Source of the DNA: Leptolyngbyaceae cyanobacterium C42_A2020_001
GTDB lineage: Bacteria > Cyanobacteriota > Cyanobacteriia > Leptolyngbyales > Leptolyngbyaceae
Direction of reading: 5' to 3'
Length of the DNA: 55,894 nucleotides
Assembly (NCBI GenBank): GCA_015272515.1
Contig: JACYLN010000047.1
Span: forward strand, 1 to 55,894
Shown here: piece after piece, positions 35,899 to 45,911 of the stretch
Position numbering within the stretch: the stretch's first letter is position 1
How the letters are laid out: each line of letters begins with the position of its first letter
Notes under the pieces: generated by a model
What the model was told of the DNA's origin: nothing
The model's database searches: none
Seen by the model: the letters and a program-made list of their open reading frames with translations, nothing else
Position numbers and translations under genes: made by a program

Positions 35899-37350
35899 TT
35901 ATAAAAATCGGGAAAGCAGCTTGTAGATTAACCGAAATAATGCCGTGATCGAAATGGCAGTTAATCCACCAACTACCGCGATCGCTACAATTGTTAGCAA
36001 GATATTGCCAACCAGGGGCGTAGCAATTGCCGATCTCAATGGAGCAATCAAAATCACCAGCGCCAAACTCAAGCCTGCCAAAATAGCTAAGTCCGTTCGC
36101 TCGATGATGCGGCGAGATTGTGCCAAAATTAATCCCACTAGTAATACTATCCAGAATCCGGCACTAATCAGGGTTGTACCCAACACACTCGCCAACGCGA
36201 TCGCCAGCAATCCGCCTTGAAACCCGGTAAACCCGGCTCCAGCTAAAAGCTCTAGCGTAGAAAAAGACGCGATCGCCGAACGACGAGGAACCGCAGGAGG
36301 AGCAGGGGCAGGGGTAGGTGAGGCTAGAGAATTGGGTAGAGCGGTTGGGTTGAAGGGCGAATTAGCAGGTTGGAAGGCGGTTTTACGGGAAACGGGTTGG
36401 CGAGAGATGACAACCTGAGACAACGCCTGCAACACCTCCTCACACGACTGAAACCGTTCACTTGGGGTTGCTTGCAACATTCGATCCAGCACATCTGCTA
36501 ACACCGGATTAACCTCTGCAACCTGGTCTCGCCAACGCCACGAGTTGCTATATGCGTCATACAGGTCATTGGGTTGCTTTCCTGTTAGTAACGTAATGCT
36601 GGTTACGGCTAGCGCATATAAATCGCTAGAGGGATACACCTCACTACCGTTCATTTGTTCTGGCGGCGCATAACCCTCAGAATAAATTCCAGTAGACTTT
36701 CCCCCTTTCGTCACTTGTCGTACAGCACCAAAATCCAATAAATAAATCAAGCCATTCTGGTGCCGCATAATGTTTGTTGGCTTGATATCCCGATGGATTG
36801 CCCCCTGGTTGTGGACAAACTGAAGCACGGGCAGAATTTTAGTCAAGACATCCAGAACTGCTTCTGAGGAGAAAACCCCTGTCTGTTCCAGTTCCTGCTC
36901 CATCGTTTGCCCGTCAATAAATTCTTGCACCAGGTAGAAAAAGCGTTCTTGTTTGCCAGGTTGCCAGGCAGGAACAGACAGTTCAAAAAACGCGAACAGG
37001 TCAGGAATTTGAGGATGGGCATTCCCCAGTTCGTCTAACGCCTGGGCTTCTCGTTCAAACAAATCTTGCGCGGTTTGTAGTTGGGAGGGGCTGAGATTAG
37101 CAGAGGGCAAAAATTGTTTAACAACACATTGACGCAGCCCAGGTGTGTAGCGATCGCGCGCCAAAAATGCAGCTCCAAACCCCCCTTGTCCTAATAGCTT
37201 AAGCGGTACATAGCGCCCTGCCAACATCAGAGGCATCCCACACGAGGTGCAATATTTTTGCTGAACACCCTTAAAGGTTGCAGGATCATCCAGGTCTGCA
37301 AACGAATTAACAGGTTTTGGGCAGCCTGGACGAGTGCAATAAACATCCAT
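35899..37350 (-). CDS. Ser/Thr protein kinase with zinc ribbon and membrane tail
   Basis: 483 residues. An N-terminal zinc ribbon (Cys5, Cys10, Cys34, Cys37) precedes a Hanks-type kinase domain (about 48-315): GQGGFG loop at 54-59, Lys78, catalytic HRDIKPTN with Asp188, DFG at 206-208 and APPEQ in the activation segment. A Pro-rich linker follows, then four hydrophobic helices (370-480). All catalytic residues are present, so it should be active. Cyanobacterial kinases of this shape often lie beside solute-binding proteins. It starts five bases after the rbcR stop, so it is probably co-transcribed with that regulator. Confidence 0.93.
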   Translation of the reverse strand: MDVYCTRPGCPKPVNSFADLDDPATFKGVQQKYCTSCGMPLMLAGRYVPLKLLGQGGFGAAFLARDRYTPGLRQCVVKQFLPSANLSPSQLQTAQDLFEREAQALDELGNAHPQIPDLFAFFELSVPAWQPGKQERFFYLVQEFIDGQTMEQELEQTGVFSSEAVLDVLTKILPVLQFVHNQGAIHRDIKPTNIMRHQNGLIYLLDFGAVRQVTKGGKSTGIYSEGYAPPEQMNGSEVYPSSDLYALAVTSITLLTGKQPNDLYDAYSNSWRWRDQVAEVNPVLADVLDRMLQATPSERFQSCEEVLQALSQVVISRQPVSRKTAFQPANSPFNPTALPNSLASPTPAPAPPAVPRRSAIASFSTLELLAGAGFTGFQGGLLAIALASVLGTTLISAGFWIVLLVGLILAQSRRIIERTDLAILAGLSLALVILIAPLRSAIATPLVGNILLTIVAIAVVGGLTAISITALFRLIYKLLSRFL

Positions 37351-37355
37351 GATCG

Positions 37356-38384
37356 TCAGGAATCGACATCAGGCACAACAAGCGAAGGTTTTTCTAAGCT
37401 GGGATGCACAGAATGCACCACCTCTGAGTGCCCAGACGACGTGTAATTTTGCAACTGGGCAGTATAGGTGGCAAATTTCGGCAAGATTTCTTTACAAAAT
37501 GCTTCTGCGGCTTTAGAGCGGTAACGATTGGGATTGATGATAACGGATAACATCCGTTTCACAACAACCTCATCGATGGTGGCTCGATGCAGCACCCCCA
37601 TTTGTAATTCTTTTTCAATCGCAGAAATTGAAACAAACGCGGCTCCTAATCCTGACTGTACCGCATTCTTGATCGCTTCGATGGAGTTAAGTTCCATTTC
37701 AATTCGCAGGCGACGGGTTTCAATGCCACAACGGGTCAATACCTGATCAATCACCTTACGAATGGTGGATTGAGAATCGAGCGCAATGAATTGCAGTTTG
37801 TAAAGGTCATCTTTTTGAACTACATCTTCTTTTGCCAGAGGATGGGACACAGGCAGAATCAGTGCTAGTTCATCCTCAGCATAGGGAATAATTTCTAGAG
37901 AGTCTTGAAGTTCGGGAGAAATTTCACCGCCAATAATTGCCAGATCAATCTGCCCATTTGCCACGCTCCACGAGGTTCGCCGGGTGGAGTGAACGTGCAA
38001 CTGAACGGCAACATCTGGATACTTTTGCCGAAACATGCCGATCATCCGAGGTAACAGGTAAGTTCCTGTGGTTTGACTTGCTCCAATAATCAAGGTACCG
38101 CCCTGAAGGTTTTGCAAATCTTCAAGGGCACGACAGGTTTCTTGACAAAGCGTTAGAATTTTTTCGCCATAGCTTAATAGGAGGTGCCCCGCTTCGGTCA
38201 ATTGTGCTCGTCTTCCACCCCGGTCAAATAGGGGGACATCCAGTTGACGCTCCAGGTTTTGCACTTGCAAACTGACCGCAGGCTGTGAGACATATAAGCT
38301 GTCAGCAGCCCGTTTGAAACTCCCCTCAGCGGCGATCGCTTTGAGAATACGGAGTTGATCTAAGGTAAAAGGAAGGTCAGACAT
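37356..38384 (-). CDS. rbcR: LysR-type Rubisco operon regulator RbcR
   Basis: 342 residues from ATG 38384; the frame is open further upstream, but [20 protein letters not shown] is the known N-terminus of cyanobacterial RbcR/Ycf30. Helix-turn-helix: [20 protein letters not shown]. The effector domain begins at [20 protein letters not shown], typical of this group rather than of NdhR or CmpR. RbcR controls rbcLXS in response to Calvin cycle metabolites. It heads a run with a Ser/Thr kinase (5-base gap) and a substrate-binding protein. The divergent gene begins 193 bases away, leaving space for an autoregulatory site. Confidence 0.93.
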   Translation of the reverse strand: MSDLPFTLDQLRILKAIAAEGSFKRAADSLYVSQPAVSLQVQNLERQLDVPLFDRGGRRAQLTEAGHLLLSYGEKILTLCQETCRALEDLQNLQGGTLIIGASQTTGTYLLPRMIGMFRQKYPDVAVQLHVHSTRRTSWSVANGQIDLAIIGGEISPELQDSLEIIPYAEDELALILPVSHPLAKEDVVQKDDLYKLQFIALDSQSTIRKVIDQVLTRCGIETRRLRIEMELNSIEAIKNAVQSGLGAAFVSISAIEKELQMGVLHRATIDEVVVKRMLSVIINPNRYRSKAAEAFCKEILPKFATYTAQLQNYTSSGHSEVVHSVHPSLEKPSLVVPDVDS

Positions 38385-38577
38385 ACGGCTAAACCAAAAA
38401 TGAAAGGTGCCTTGAGAATTACCAGCAGGTTGATAAATTAGGAGTGGAACGGCAACTGCAAGAACAAAAGGGACTTCTAAGACCAAAACCGTAGCATAGA
38501 AGAACTGTGAAATAATCTGTGAAGTCTCTAGAAATACACTTAGACATACAATTGTGTAGAAACGTAAAAAAGACCCT

Positions 38578-39438
38578 ATGAAACAGGAAGTTATTCAGGA
38601 CTTTCTGAATTTACCAGGAATTGCGGGGGTTGCTCTCATGGATCGACGTTCCCGTCCATATTTTTGTGGCGTTGATCAAGCATTGAACTTTCAGCAAAAA
38701 GAGGCTCTTGCTCAAGGTATTTTGCAAGTGCTTGAAACAATTCCTGATGGATTTGAATCATTCAAATTTCATTTTGCCGCGCATCAAGTCTATATTCATA
38801 AACTGGATCACGGAATTATTTTGTTGGTGTTAACCCGCGATAATTTGATTTATGCAGATTATCTAAAGACTATTAAAAACCTAAAAGCGGCTTTGGGAGA
38901 AGATATTGGCAACGCGATCGCAATTTTTCGATTAAACGCAGGAAATATGACCCTCTCCGGAGTGAATACGCGCTCTCAGCGCTCATCCAATGGAGGAACG
39001 GTTTCCGTCTCTAAAGCTCCCTACCCAAACGTTACTCTTACCAATCCTGCTCCCGTCCCAACCTCTCCAGAAGTGCCGCAGGTTGCCACGCAAGATCCAT
39101 CATTTATCAGTTTGAATGACGCGATCGCGGCTCTCAATCACCTCAGCAAATTTACCACTCAATATCTTGGAACCCACGTCATTGCCAACTACTGGAAATC
39201 CACCCGTCCATCAAACGAATGGCTAAATTGCATCCAAGTAGAGCGCACCGCCCAACTGAGCATCATAGATGCCACCCCCCAACAGTTACAAAGCCAGCTC
39301 AGCCCAGAGCAACAAGCCTGCATTCGGGAATGGGTCGCCGAGTTTGTTAGGCGCTGTTCACAAGTCATCCGCGACTTTCCGAGCATCATTCAACAAAAAG
39401 CTCTAAATGATGAACAAAAATCGCTGCTTTTGGGATGA
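38578..39438 (+). CDS. Roadblock/LC7-like conserved cyanobacterial protein
   Basis: 286 residues. The N-terminal 120 residues look like a roadblock/LC7 domain: a first helix ([18 protein letters not shown]), strands ([10 protein letters not shown]), a long helix and [30 protein letters not shown] polar linker (about 125-175) leads to a helical C-terminal domain with [15 protein letters not shown] and a long amphipathic helix. Roadblock proteins often regulate small GTPases or motors; none is linked here. Divergent from rbcR. The assignment is by pattern, not by known homologue. Confidence 0.65.
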   Translation: MKQEVIQDFLNLPGIAGVALMDRRSRPYFCGVDQALNFQQKEALAQGILQVLETIPDGFESFKFHFAAHQVYIHKLDHGIILLVLTRDNLIYADYLKTIKNLKAALGEDIGNAIAIFRLNAGNMTLSGVNTRSQRSSNGGTVSVSKAPYPNVTLTNPAPVPTSPEVPQVATQDPSFISLNDAIAALNHLSKFTTQYLGTHVIANYWKSTRPSNEWLNCIQVERTAQLSIIDATPQQLQSQLSPEQQACIREWVAEFVRRCSQVIRDFPSIIQQKALNDEQKSLLLG

Positions 39439-39439
39439 C

Positions 39440-39650
39440 TGAAAATAGGAGTCCGAAGCCAGGAGTGAGAAGCCAGGAGTCAGAAGGAGAGAAAGAAGGT
39501 AAGGGACATGGGGAAATCATAAGGAGTGAAGAAGTAGAAACAACCTCCACACTGTGACCCCATCACCCCATTACTCATCTCTTCCCCACCTCCCCCGTCC
39601 TCCCTATCTCCCACCCTCTTATCCTCTATCAACCATTTCCCTGGAGCAAT
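39440..39650. repeat. Purine-rich then pyrimidine-rich low-complexity block
   Basis: The plus strand is purine-rich from 39445 to 39540, with AGCCAGGAGTGAGA at 39457-39470 repeated with one change at 39471-39484, and pyrimidine-rich from about 39545 to 39645 (CCCCATCACCCC, CTCCCTATCTCCC). It has the same architecture as the block at 16905-17100. It separates the roadblock-like gene from the ferredoxin gene. Confidence 0.75.
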
Positions 39651-39657
39651 GATCTAA

Positions 39658-40143
39658 ATGGTTAAAACTGTCCGACTTGAACCGATCTCCCAAGCAACTT
39701 CAGTCGAAACAAACGGTAACCTACTTTCTGTTCTCATCAACAAAGATTTAGATGTATTAAAAGAATGTGGCGGACGCGGGATGTGTGCCACCTGTCATAT
39801 TTACGTCAAAGACGGGATGGATGCCTTATCGCCCGTCAATCGCCGCGAACAACGAACACTGGAGGTAATTACAACCTGCAAGCCTAATTCTCGGTTGGCA
39901 TGTCAGGCGCGAGTGTTAAAAGACGGAGTGGTGGTTGAATTACCCCCTGGAATGTACGTCAATTCCATTAAGGATATTGAAGCCTTGATTGGGCGACGAG
40001 CCGAACAAGACTTGCTCCATCCCATTACTGGACAGGTTTTGGTAGAAGCTGGAAAGCTAATTACACGCTCAATGATGAAGCAAATCGAAGATACGACCAG
40101 CTTTAATGTAGGACAATATTTCTCGCAAAGCTCTGAACATTGA
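39658..40143 (+). CDS. Adrenodoxin-type [2Fe-2S] ferredoxin with C-terminal extension
   Basis: 161 residues. Cluster ligands are Cys37, Cys43, Cys46 and Cys82 (C-X5-C-X2-C-X35-C), the vertebrate/ISC spacing rather than the plant photosynthetic C-X4-C. Motif: CGGRGMCATCHIYVKDG and RLACQARV. About 70 residues follow the ferredoxin fold (EALIGRRAEQDLLHPITGQV, ending in helix), an extension absent from simple ferredoxins. The start ATG 39658 lies in a GAGCAATGATCTAA context without strong ribosome binding site. Partner enzyme unknown. Confidence 0.9.
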   Translation: MVKTVRLEPISQATSVETNGNLLSVLINKDLDVLKECGGRGMCATCHIYVKDGMDALSPVNRREQRTLEVITTCKPNSRLACQARVLKDGVVVELPPGMYVNSIKDIEALIGRRAEQDLLHPITGQVLVEAGKLITRSMMKQIEDTTSFNVGQYFSQSSEH

Positions 40144-40409
40144 TCCAGTTGTTTGAGCTTATCACCGTGTTCAGTTGCTTCTGATGCAGTTTTTTGAGAC
40201 AGGGGATAAGGTTAAGTAGGGTGTGGGAGTACTGCTGACTGTTAAGAGCAACTAAAGCAGGTTGGATAATATACTCCTGAAAACGCTTGAATACTGCAAG
40301 AAAGAATTGAACAGAATCTCTAAAAATCACCTCGCTTAACAAAGTGTTACTGTTTCCCGGTCGTTTAGGGAAGACTGAAGTTGAAAAGAAGCTGTTTAAA
40401 GGACATAGG

Positions 40410-40883
40410 ATGTTGAGCCAGCTACAAGCGTTGGGTTACAAGACAGATGGGCGGTATGCTACGGATGAAGAGCTGAAAATGATTATTGAGTTTGTTCGCT
40501 CTTTTCAGCTCAGAGCGCAAACCTATCAACAATTGCAAGCAGCAGAAATGCAAATTGTGCAACAGGTTTACGCCAAGATGAAGGCGGTAGAGCCAGGGCT
40601 TTTTCTGAGTGGGAATGCGGATGTCAGCGCTAAGTGGAAGCGAGATACAATCCGGGTGTTGCGCTATTCGGCGATCGCGATGCTGTTGGATGATCCCGAC
40701 TCCTTGCGCGAACGCTTGCTGTTTTGGATGCGAACCGTGATGAAGGCATTTGGAGCAGAGCGGAGTTGTAACGTCACCTATGCGGTCATGCAGGAGGTAG
40801 TTAAACAGCACCTTTCCCCAGCGCAAGCCAACTTGTTTTGCCCCATTTTGGAAATGAATCGGCAGGTGTTAGGAGCGGTATAG
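40410..40883 (+). CDS. Phycobilisome-like (PF00502-type) orphan protein
   Basis: 157 residues from ATG 40410 with AAGGA six bases upstream; the frame extends back to 40344. All-helical, with LQALGYKTDGRYATDEELKM, then a long helix, KWKRDTIRVLRYSAIAMLLD and a C-terminal YAVMQEVVKQHLSP. The Trp-Lys-Arg-Asp...LRY segment recalls the B-E helix region of phycobiliproteins, where the Cys-84 bilin site sits; no Cys is found at that place, so no bilin is expected. The relation is plausible rather than proven. It may be a divergent phycobilisome-fold protein. Next gene is alaS, 117 bases downstream. Confidence 0.5.
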   Translation: MLSQLQALGYKTDGRYATDEELKMIIEFVRSFQLRAQTYQQLQAAEMQIVQQVYAKMKAVEPGLFLSGNADVSAKWKRDTIRVLRYSAIAMLLDDPDSLRERLLFWMRTVMKAFGAERSCNVTYAVMQEVVKQHLSPAQANLFCPILEMNRQVLGAV

Positions 40884-41000
40884 GATGTCAAGGGTGTATC
40901 TGTGCAATCTAATGGCTGCAATGCTTAGATTGGTAGAATCTGCGGCATGATGAAGAAAGATTGATTCTAAATTTACGCACAGTTTATTCGCGCAAGTTCC

Positions 41001-43628
41001 ATGGCTACTCCCCTGACAGGTGCCCAAATTCGGCAAACGTTTCTGGATTTCTTTGCAAGTAAGGGACATCAGATTCTTCCTAGTGCCTCGTTGGTGCCGG
41101 AAGACCCAACCGTTCTGTTGACGATTGCAGGGATGCTTCCCTTCAAGCCGATCTTTTTGGGGCAGCGAGCGGCAGAGTTTCCCCGTGCTACCACGGCGCA
41201 AAAATGCATCCGCACGAACGATATCGAAAATGTGGGGCGGACTGCACGGCACCACACGTTTTTCGAGATGCTCGGTAATTTCAGCTTTGGAGACTATTTC
41301 AAGTCGCAAGCGATCGCGTGGGCGTGGGAACTCTCCACTCAGGTCTTTGGGCTACCGCCGCAACGCATTGTAGTCAGCGTATTTGAGGATGATGACGAAG
41401 CCTTTGCGATCTGGCGCGATGAAATTGGTATTCCGGCGCACCGGATTCAGCGCATGGGGGCGGATGATAACTTTTGGGTATCAGGTCCCACAGGTCCGTG
41501 TGGTCCCTGTTCCGAACTGTATTACGACTTCAAACCAGAACTGGGTGATGAGCACATCGATCTGGAGGACGACAGCCGTTTCATCGAGTTCTATAACCTG
41601 GTGTTCATGCAGTACAACCGGGATATTGACGAGAAACTGACTCCACTGCAAAACAAAAATATCGACACTGGCATGGGTCTGGAGCGGATGGCGCAAATTC
41701 TTCAGAAAGTGCCAAATAACTACGAAACCGATCTGATTTTTCCGATTGTCAAAACGGCGGCTGAAATTGCGCGAATTGACTACCACAAAGCCGATGAACC
41801 CACCCAAGTAGCCCTCAAGGTAATTGGGGATCATATTCGAGCAGTGGTGCACATGCTGGCAGATGGCATCACTGTTTCCAACGAGGGTCGGGGCTACGTG
41901 TTGCGACGGTTGATTCGGCGCGTAATCCGGTATGGGCGGTTGATTGGAATCAACAAAGAATTTACGCCGCAAGTGGCAGAAACCGCGATCGCTCTCTCTG
42001 AAACCGCCTATCCTCATGTGCGGCAGATGGAGTTGAGTATCAAAGTGGCATTACAGCGCGAAGAAATTCGCTTCCTTAAAACGCTGGAGTTTGGTGAACG
42101 GGAACTGGAAACCCTGATCGAAAAAATTGGGGCAGGTGGGCAAATTCCTGGTGCAAATGCCTTTGTTCTGTACGATACTTACGGGTTTCCCCTGGAACTC
42201 ACGCAAGAAATTGCTGCCGAAAAAGGAATGAGTGTTGATGTAGAGGGATTTGAAACTGAAATGGAAAAGCAGCGGCAGCGCTCTCGCAATGCCGTTGAAA
42301 CAATTGATCTGACGGTTCAGGGATCGCTCAATCAACTGGCAGAGCACATCCATGAAACAGAGTTTCTTGGCTACACGCAGCCTTCTGCCGAAGCAGAGGT
42401 ACAGGCGCTGATGGTGGCTGGGCACGCCGTAGCAATGGCAGAAGCAGGTAGCGAGGTGCAGGTGATTCTGGATCAAACGCCCTTTTATGCAGAGTCGGGG
42501 GGACAGATCGGCGATCGCGGCTACCTATCCGGTGATAACGTGCTTGTACGAATTGAAGATGTGCAAAAAGAATCTGGCTTTTTTGTTCACTATGGGCGAA
42601 TTGAACGGGGAACGCTGCACATTGCAGATGTGGTAAATGCTCAAATTGATCTCGCCTGTCGTCGTCGTGCTCAGGCAAACCATACAGCCACTCATCTGCT
42701 TCAGTCAGCCTTGAAACAAATTGTAGATGATACTATTTCGCAGGCGGGTTCACTGGTGGCGTTTGATCGCCTCCGCTTCGATTTTCATTGTCCTCGTCCG
42801 CTTACAGCAGAAGAGCTGCAACAAGTTGAAGATCAAATCAACACCTGGATTGCAGAAGCACACGCGGCTCAAACTTACACGTTGCCCCTGGCTGAAGCCA
42901 AAGCACGAGGCGCGATCGCGATGTTTGGAGAGAAGTACGGCAACGAGGTGCGCGTGCTGGATTTGCCTGGAGTCTCGATGGAACTTTGCGGTGGCACGCA
43001 TGTTAACAATACTGCGGAGATTGGGCTGTTCAAAATCGTATCGGAGGCAGGGGTGGCATCGGGTATACGCCGCATTGAAGCCGTGGCAGGTCCCGCTGTG
43101 CTGGAATACCTGAATACCCGTGATGCCGTTGTGAAAGACTTGAGCGATCGCTTTAAGGTCAAGCCTGAAGAAATTCCTGATCGAATTACCGCTCTCCAAA
43201 ATGAGTTGAAAACCGCACAGAAGCAGCTAGAGGCAACCAAAGCTCAATTGGCTCTGGCAAAAGCGGATAGCCTGCTGGCAGAAGCAGAAGCCGTGGGCGA
43301 GTTTAATATTCTGGTCGCTCACCTGGAAGCAGTTGATCCGGAATCGTTGAAAACTGCTGCCGAACAGCTTCAGCAGCAGTTGAAGTATGGTGCGGTGGTG
43401 CTGGGGTCTGCTCCGGAACCTGGTAAAGTGAGCCTGGTAGCAGCATTCAGCCCAGAGGTGATGAAAAAAGGCTTGAATGCAGGCAAATTTATCGGTGCGA
43501 TCGCCAAGCTATGCGGCGGCGGCGGCGGCGGCAGACCCAACCTGGCTCAAGCAGGCGGACGAGATGAAAGCAAGCTCCCAGAAGCGCTTAAAGAAGCCCA
43601 CAACCAACTCAAATCAGGATTGAGTTAA
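41001..43628 (+). CDS. alaS: Alanyl-tRNA synthetase
   Basis: 875 residues, full length. It charges tRNA-Ala in the cytosol. Class II motifs begin at [13 protein letters not shown] and [20 protein letters not shown], with the active-site [15 protein letters not shown]. The editing domain has its four zinc ligands: His561 and His565 in NHTATHLLQ, Cys663 and His667 in ELCGGTHV. The C-terminal oligomerisation domain (C-Ala) ends in [16 protein letters not shown], coded by a run of GGC triplets; a glycine stretch there is normal. No anomaly seen. Confidence 0.98.
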   Translation: MATPLTGAQIRQTFLDFFASKGHQILPSASLVPEDPTVLLTIAGMLPFKPIFLGQRAAEFPRATTAQKCIRTNDIENVGRTARHHTFFEMLGNFSFGDYFKSQAIAWAWELSTQVFGLPPQRIVVSVFEDDDEAFAIWRDEIGIPAHRIQRMGADDNFWVSGPTGPCGPCSELYYDFKPELGDEHIDLEDDSRFIEFYNLVFMQYNRDIDEKLTPLQNKNIDTGMGLERMAQILQKVPNNYETDLIFPIVKTAAEIARIDYHKADEPTQVALKVIGDHIRAVVHMLADGITVSNEGRGYVLRRLIRRVIRYGRLIGINKEFTPQVAETAIALSETAYPHVRQMELSIKVALQREEIRFLKTLEFGERELETLIEKIGAGGQIPGANAFVLYDTYGFPLELTQEIAAEKGMSVDVEGFETEMEKQRQRSRNAVETIDLTVQGSLNQLAEHIHETEFLGYTQPSAEAEVQALMVAGHAVAMAEAGSEVQVILDQTPFYAESGGQIGDRGYLSGDNVLVRIEDVQKESGFFVHYGRIERGTLHIADVVNAQIDLACRRRAQANHTATHLLQSALKQIVDDTISQAGSLVAFDRLRFDFHCPRPLTAEELQQVEDQINTWIAEAHAAQTYTLPLAEAKARGAIAMFGEKYGNEVRVLDLPGVSMELCGGTHVNNTAEIGLFKIVSEAGVASGIRRIEAVAGPAVLEYLNTRDAVVKDLSDRFKVKPEEIPDRITALQNELKTAQKQLEATKAQLALAKADSLLAEAEAVGEFNILVAHLEAVDPESLKTAAEQLQQQLKYGAVVLGSAPEPGKVSLVAAFSPEVMKKGLNAGKFIGAIAKLCGGGGGGRPNLAQAGGRDESKLPEALKEAHNQLKSGLS

Positions 43629-43972
43629 AGAATCTTAGAACGCTCAGCAAATTGCAGTGACAAGTATTTCTTTGTCTGCAATTTAATATATTCGATCAGG
43701 ACTTTGGGGTGAAGAATCGATAGGCTTTACTGTGTCTTGATTCTGTTGTTGCACGCAAGTTATTGAAAGTTACTGCGCGATCTTGAGAATTTGGATATAT
43801 CCTGGCTGTTAAGAGTTCTTGAAGAATTTTTTTGGGGTGCAGAGGCTTTGATACGGAGTTTTCTGGAATCACAAAAAGAGCTTTATGAGCCATAATTCAT
43901 CAACTGGGAACACTAAATTTAATAAGAGATCAGAGGAACGTTTGAGAGGCTTGCAGTTTAGGGGAAGCTTTC
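43629..43972. terminator. Gap with terminator-like hairpin after alaS
   Basis: AAATTGCA (43649-43656) pairs with TGCAATTT (43677-43684), and GACAA (43659-43663) with TTGTC (43672-43676), one bulge between. The T-tract is weak, so it is a possible terminator or RNA-stabilising hairpin. The rest of the gap should contain the EamA promoter; no gene is evident. Confidence 0.5.
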
Positions 43973-45859
43973 ATGGAACCAACGGAGAATCGACCAGACA
44001 ATAGAATTGAGAATGGGCGAACAGTTGAGAGCGTTTTGCAAACTGTGACGCAAGATCTCAAGCGTTTACATCAAGGGTTGATTACTCAGCTTTCTCAAGA
44101 AGTGACTCAACTGCAAACAGAGAAAGCACGACTCCTATCAGAGGTGCAGAAGCTTCAAGCCCAGCACCAAAAATTGCAAGCTCAAAACGAAAATACACTC
44201 TCTCAACAACAAGTTGCCCAACAACAACTTTGGGCAAAACAGCTTGCGTTGGCGCTGTCAAATCATCTGCAAGGATTGATGATGCAGCAAATCAGCCAAA
44301 CAGCGAAAGCTAATCAGGTCGTCAGCACTGGTGAATTAAGCATATCTGGAGACAGTGCCGCCCATAGTCAAAATGCTCATCGCTTGTTGGCATCTTTAGA
44401 CTCAACCTTTACTACAACCTTCAAAGCGCTCCAGCAAGAACTCAACAGCTACGAAAGTTCATTGTCTCAGCAGATTAACCGAATGCATAATCTGGAACAG
44501 CAAGGAGAAGCTGTTTTAGAAGCATTGGTTGACCGTTTGCGGCAGCAACTTCAGGCAGAAACCACTAAGACTCTCCACTTAACCGAAGGATACTCAGTTT
44601 CAACGCCACCTGCACGGGAAAATGGAAATCCGGGACAAGCAGTTGTTTATGACCAAATACCGCAGGTTACTCCCTCGCCTCAAGGTTTTCAGTTTCCTCC
44701 TCAATCGGATTCCTATTCGCCCGCGATCGCCCACTCTGCTGCATCCCAATTTTCCCCGGCTTCTGCTCGACAAACGCAACCAACTCCATCCCACGCTCAG
44801 CAATATCCAGCCCCAACCCCTCTAGCCGTTCCGGCAACTGCTGTTCCGGCTCAAGCTGCTACGAAGAAAGATACATCAAACTTCTGGGTTGGGTTGGTGC
44901 TGGTTCTGCTTTCAACCGTGGCTCTATCAATTCACAATGTGTTGGTGCGGGTGATTGGTAAGCCGAGTTCCATTTTGGGAGCACCGGAAATTGGTGGTTT
45001 TATTAACATTACGATTCTAGGAAATTCGCTGCTAATTCTATGGTTGCGGATGTTAATTGTGTTGCCGCTAATGGTGGGAGTGGCAATGTTTTTGTACCCC
45101 CCTGTGTGGCGAGACTTGAAGAAGTTTTTTAGCTCTCGCGATCGCCGTCCGGTTTTAAACGTGGTAGGGAGTGGTTTCTTTTTGTTCCTCTCTCAGGTGT
45201 TGATTTACATTGCGATTGGGCAAATTGGGGCGGGTCCAGCGGTGACGATTCTGTTTATGTACCCCATTGTCACGGTACCTTTGGCATGGCTGCTGTTTGG
45301 CGATCGCCCAACTTCTCTCCGCTGGGGCGTAATGGCCGTGATATTAACAGGTGTGATTTTGACCGCGTTGCCAAGCATTACGAACGCAGGCAAAGGGTGG
45401 TCATTAGAGGGGGTAGTATTTGCCATCTGCTCTGGGATAGCCTTTGCGCTATATCTCATCTTTATGCAGCTTGGCTTTAAAAAACTACATCCGGTTCCTG
45501 TCAGCCTGGTGCAGTTCTTTACGATTTTTGTGTTGTCTGCGGTGATTCTGATTGCCGTTGGTCCCAATTTGGGTGTGCAAGTTTTAGCAGAACAGCGTGC
45601 TGGGTTTGTGTTAAGTGGTGCTTTGTTGGGCGTTTTAACCCTGATTGGGTATCTCGCTAATAACTTTGGAGTGCGCTTTATGGGTGCAGGCTTAGCCTCC
45701 ATCGTGGCATCCATCGGTCCGGTAATGACGGCATTTCTTGCCTGGATCTTGATCCAGAACAAGCTGCAAGGGGTTCAGTGGTTTGGAATTTTGCTGGTAA
45801 CGCTGGGTGTGGGTGCTCTCAGTTTTGAGCGAATGAAGTTACAGGCGCGGAAAAAGTAA
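43973..45859 (+). CDS. Coiled-coil/EamA (DMT) transporter fusion
   Basis: 628 residues. Residues 15-195 are hydrophilic coiled coil (QLSQEVTQLQTEKARLL and long Gln/Glu-rich heptads). Residues 205-305 are a Pro/Gln/Ser/Ala-rich linker. A 10-helix drug/metabolite transporter domain fills 307-628: two EamA halves, first starting VGLVLVLLSTVALSIHNVLV and second at GVVFAICSGIAFALYLIFMQ. The transporter portion has normal length (about 320). The 300-residue soluble N-terminus is unusual for EamA proteins. It is probably cytoplasmic and may tether the carrier to a partner. Substrate unknown. Confidence 0.9.
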   Translation: MEPTENRPDNRIENGRTVESVLQTVTQDLKRLHQGLITQLSQEVTQLQTEKARLLSEVQKLQAQHQKLQAQNENTLSQQQVAQQQLWAKQLALALSNHLQGLMMQQISQTAKANQVVSTGELSISGDSAAHSQNAHRLLASLDSTFTTTFKALQQELNSYESSLSQQINRMHNLEQQGEAVLEALVDRLRQQLQAETTKTLHLTEGYSVSTPPARENGNPGQAVVYDQIPQVTPSPQGFQFPPQSDSYSPAIAHSAASQFSPASARQTQPTPSHAQQYPAPTPLAVPATAVPAQAATKKDTSNFWVGLVLVLLSTVALSIHNVLVRVIGKPSSILGAPEIGGFINITILGNSLLILWLRMLIVLPLMVGVAMFLYPPVWRDLKKFFSSRDRRPVLNVVGSGFFLFLSQVLIYIAIGQIGAGPAVTILFMYPIVTVPLAWLLFGDRPTSLRWGVMAVILTGVILTALPSITNAGKGWSLEGVVFAICSGIAFALYLIFMQLGFKKLHPVPVSLVQFFTIFVLSAVILIAVGPNLGVQVLAEQRAGFVLSGALLGVLTLIGYLANNFGVRFMGAGLASIVASIGPVMTAFLAWILIQNKLQGVQWFGILLVTLGVGALSFERMKLQARKK

Positions 45860-45911
45860 CTCCGTTTGATTTTATGGGTATGCCAAACTCACGTTTCACC
45901 GACTCAGTTGC

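Noticed and set aside
43504-43545. Run of GGC triplets in alaS
   Set aside because: It codes the glycine stretch that is normal in the C-terminal domain of alanyl-tRNA synthetases.
43696-43893. 65-residue minus-strand frame between alaS and the EamA gene
   Set aside because: No ribosome binding site and no protein-family features; it lies in the probable promoter region.
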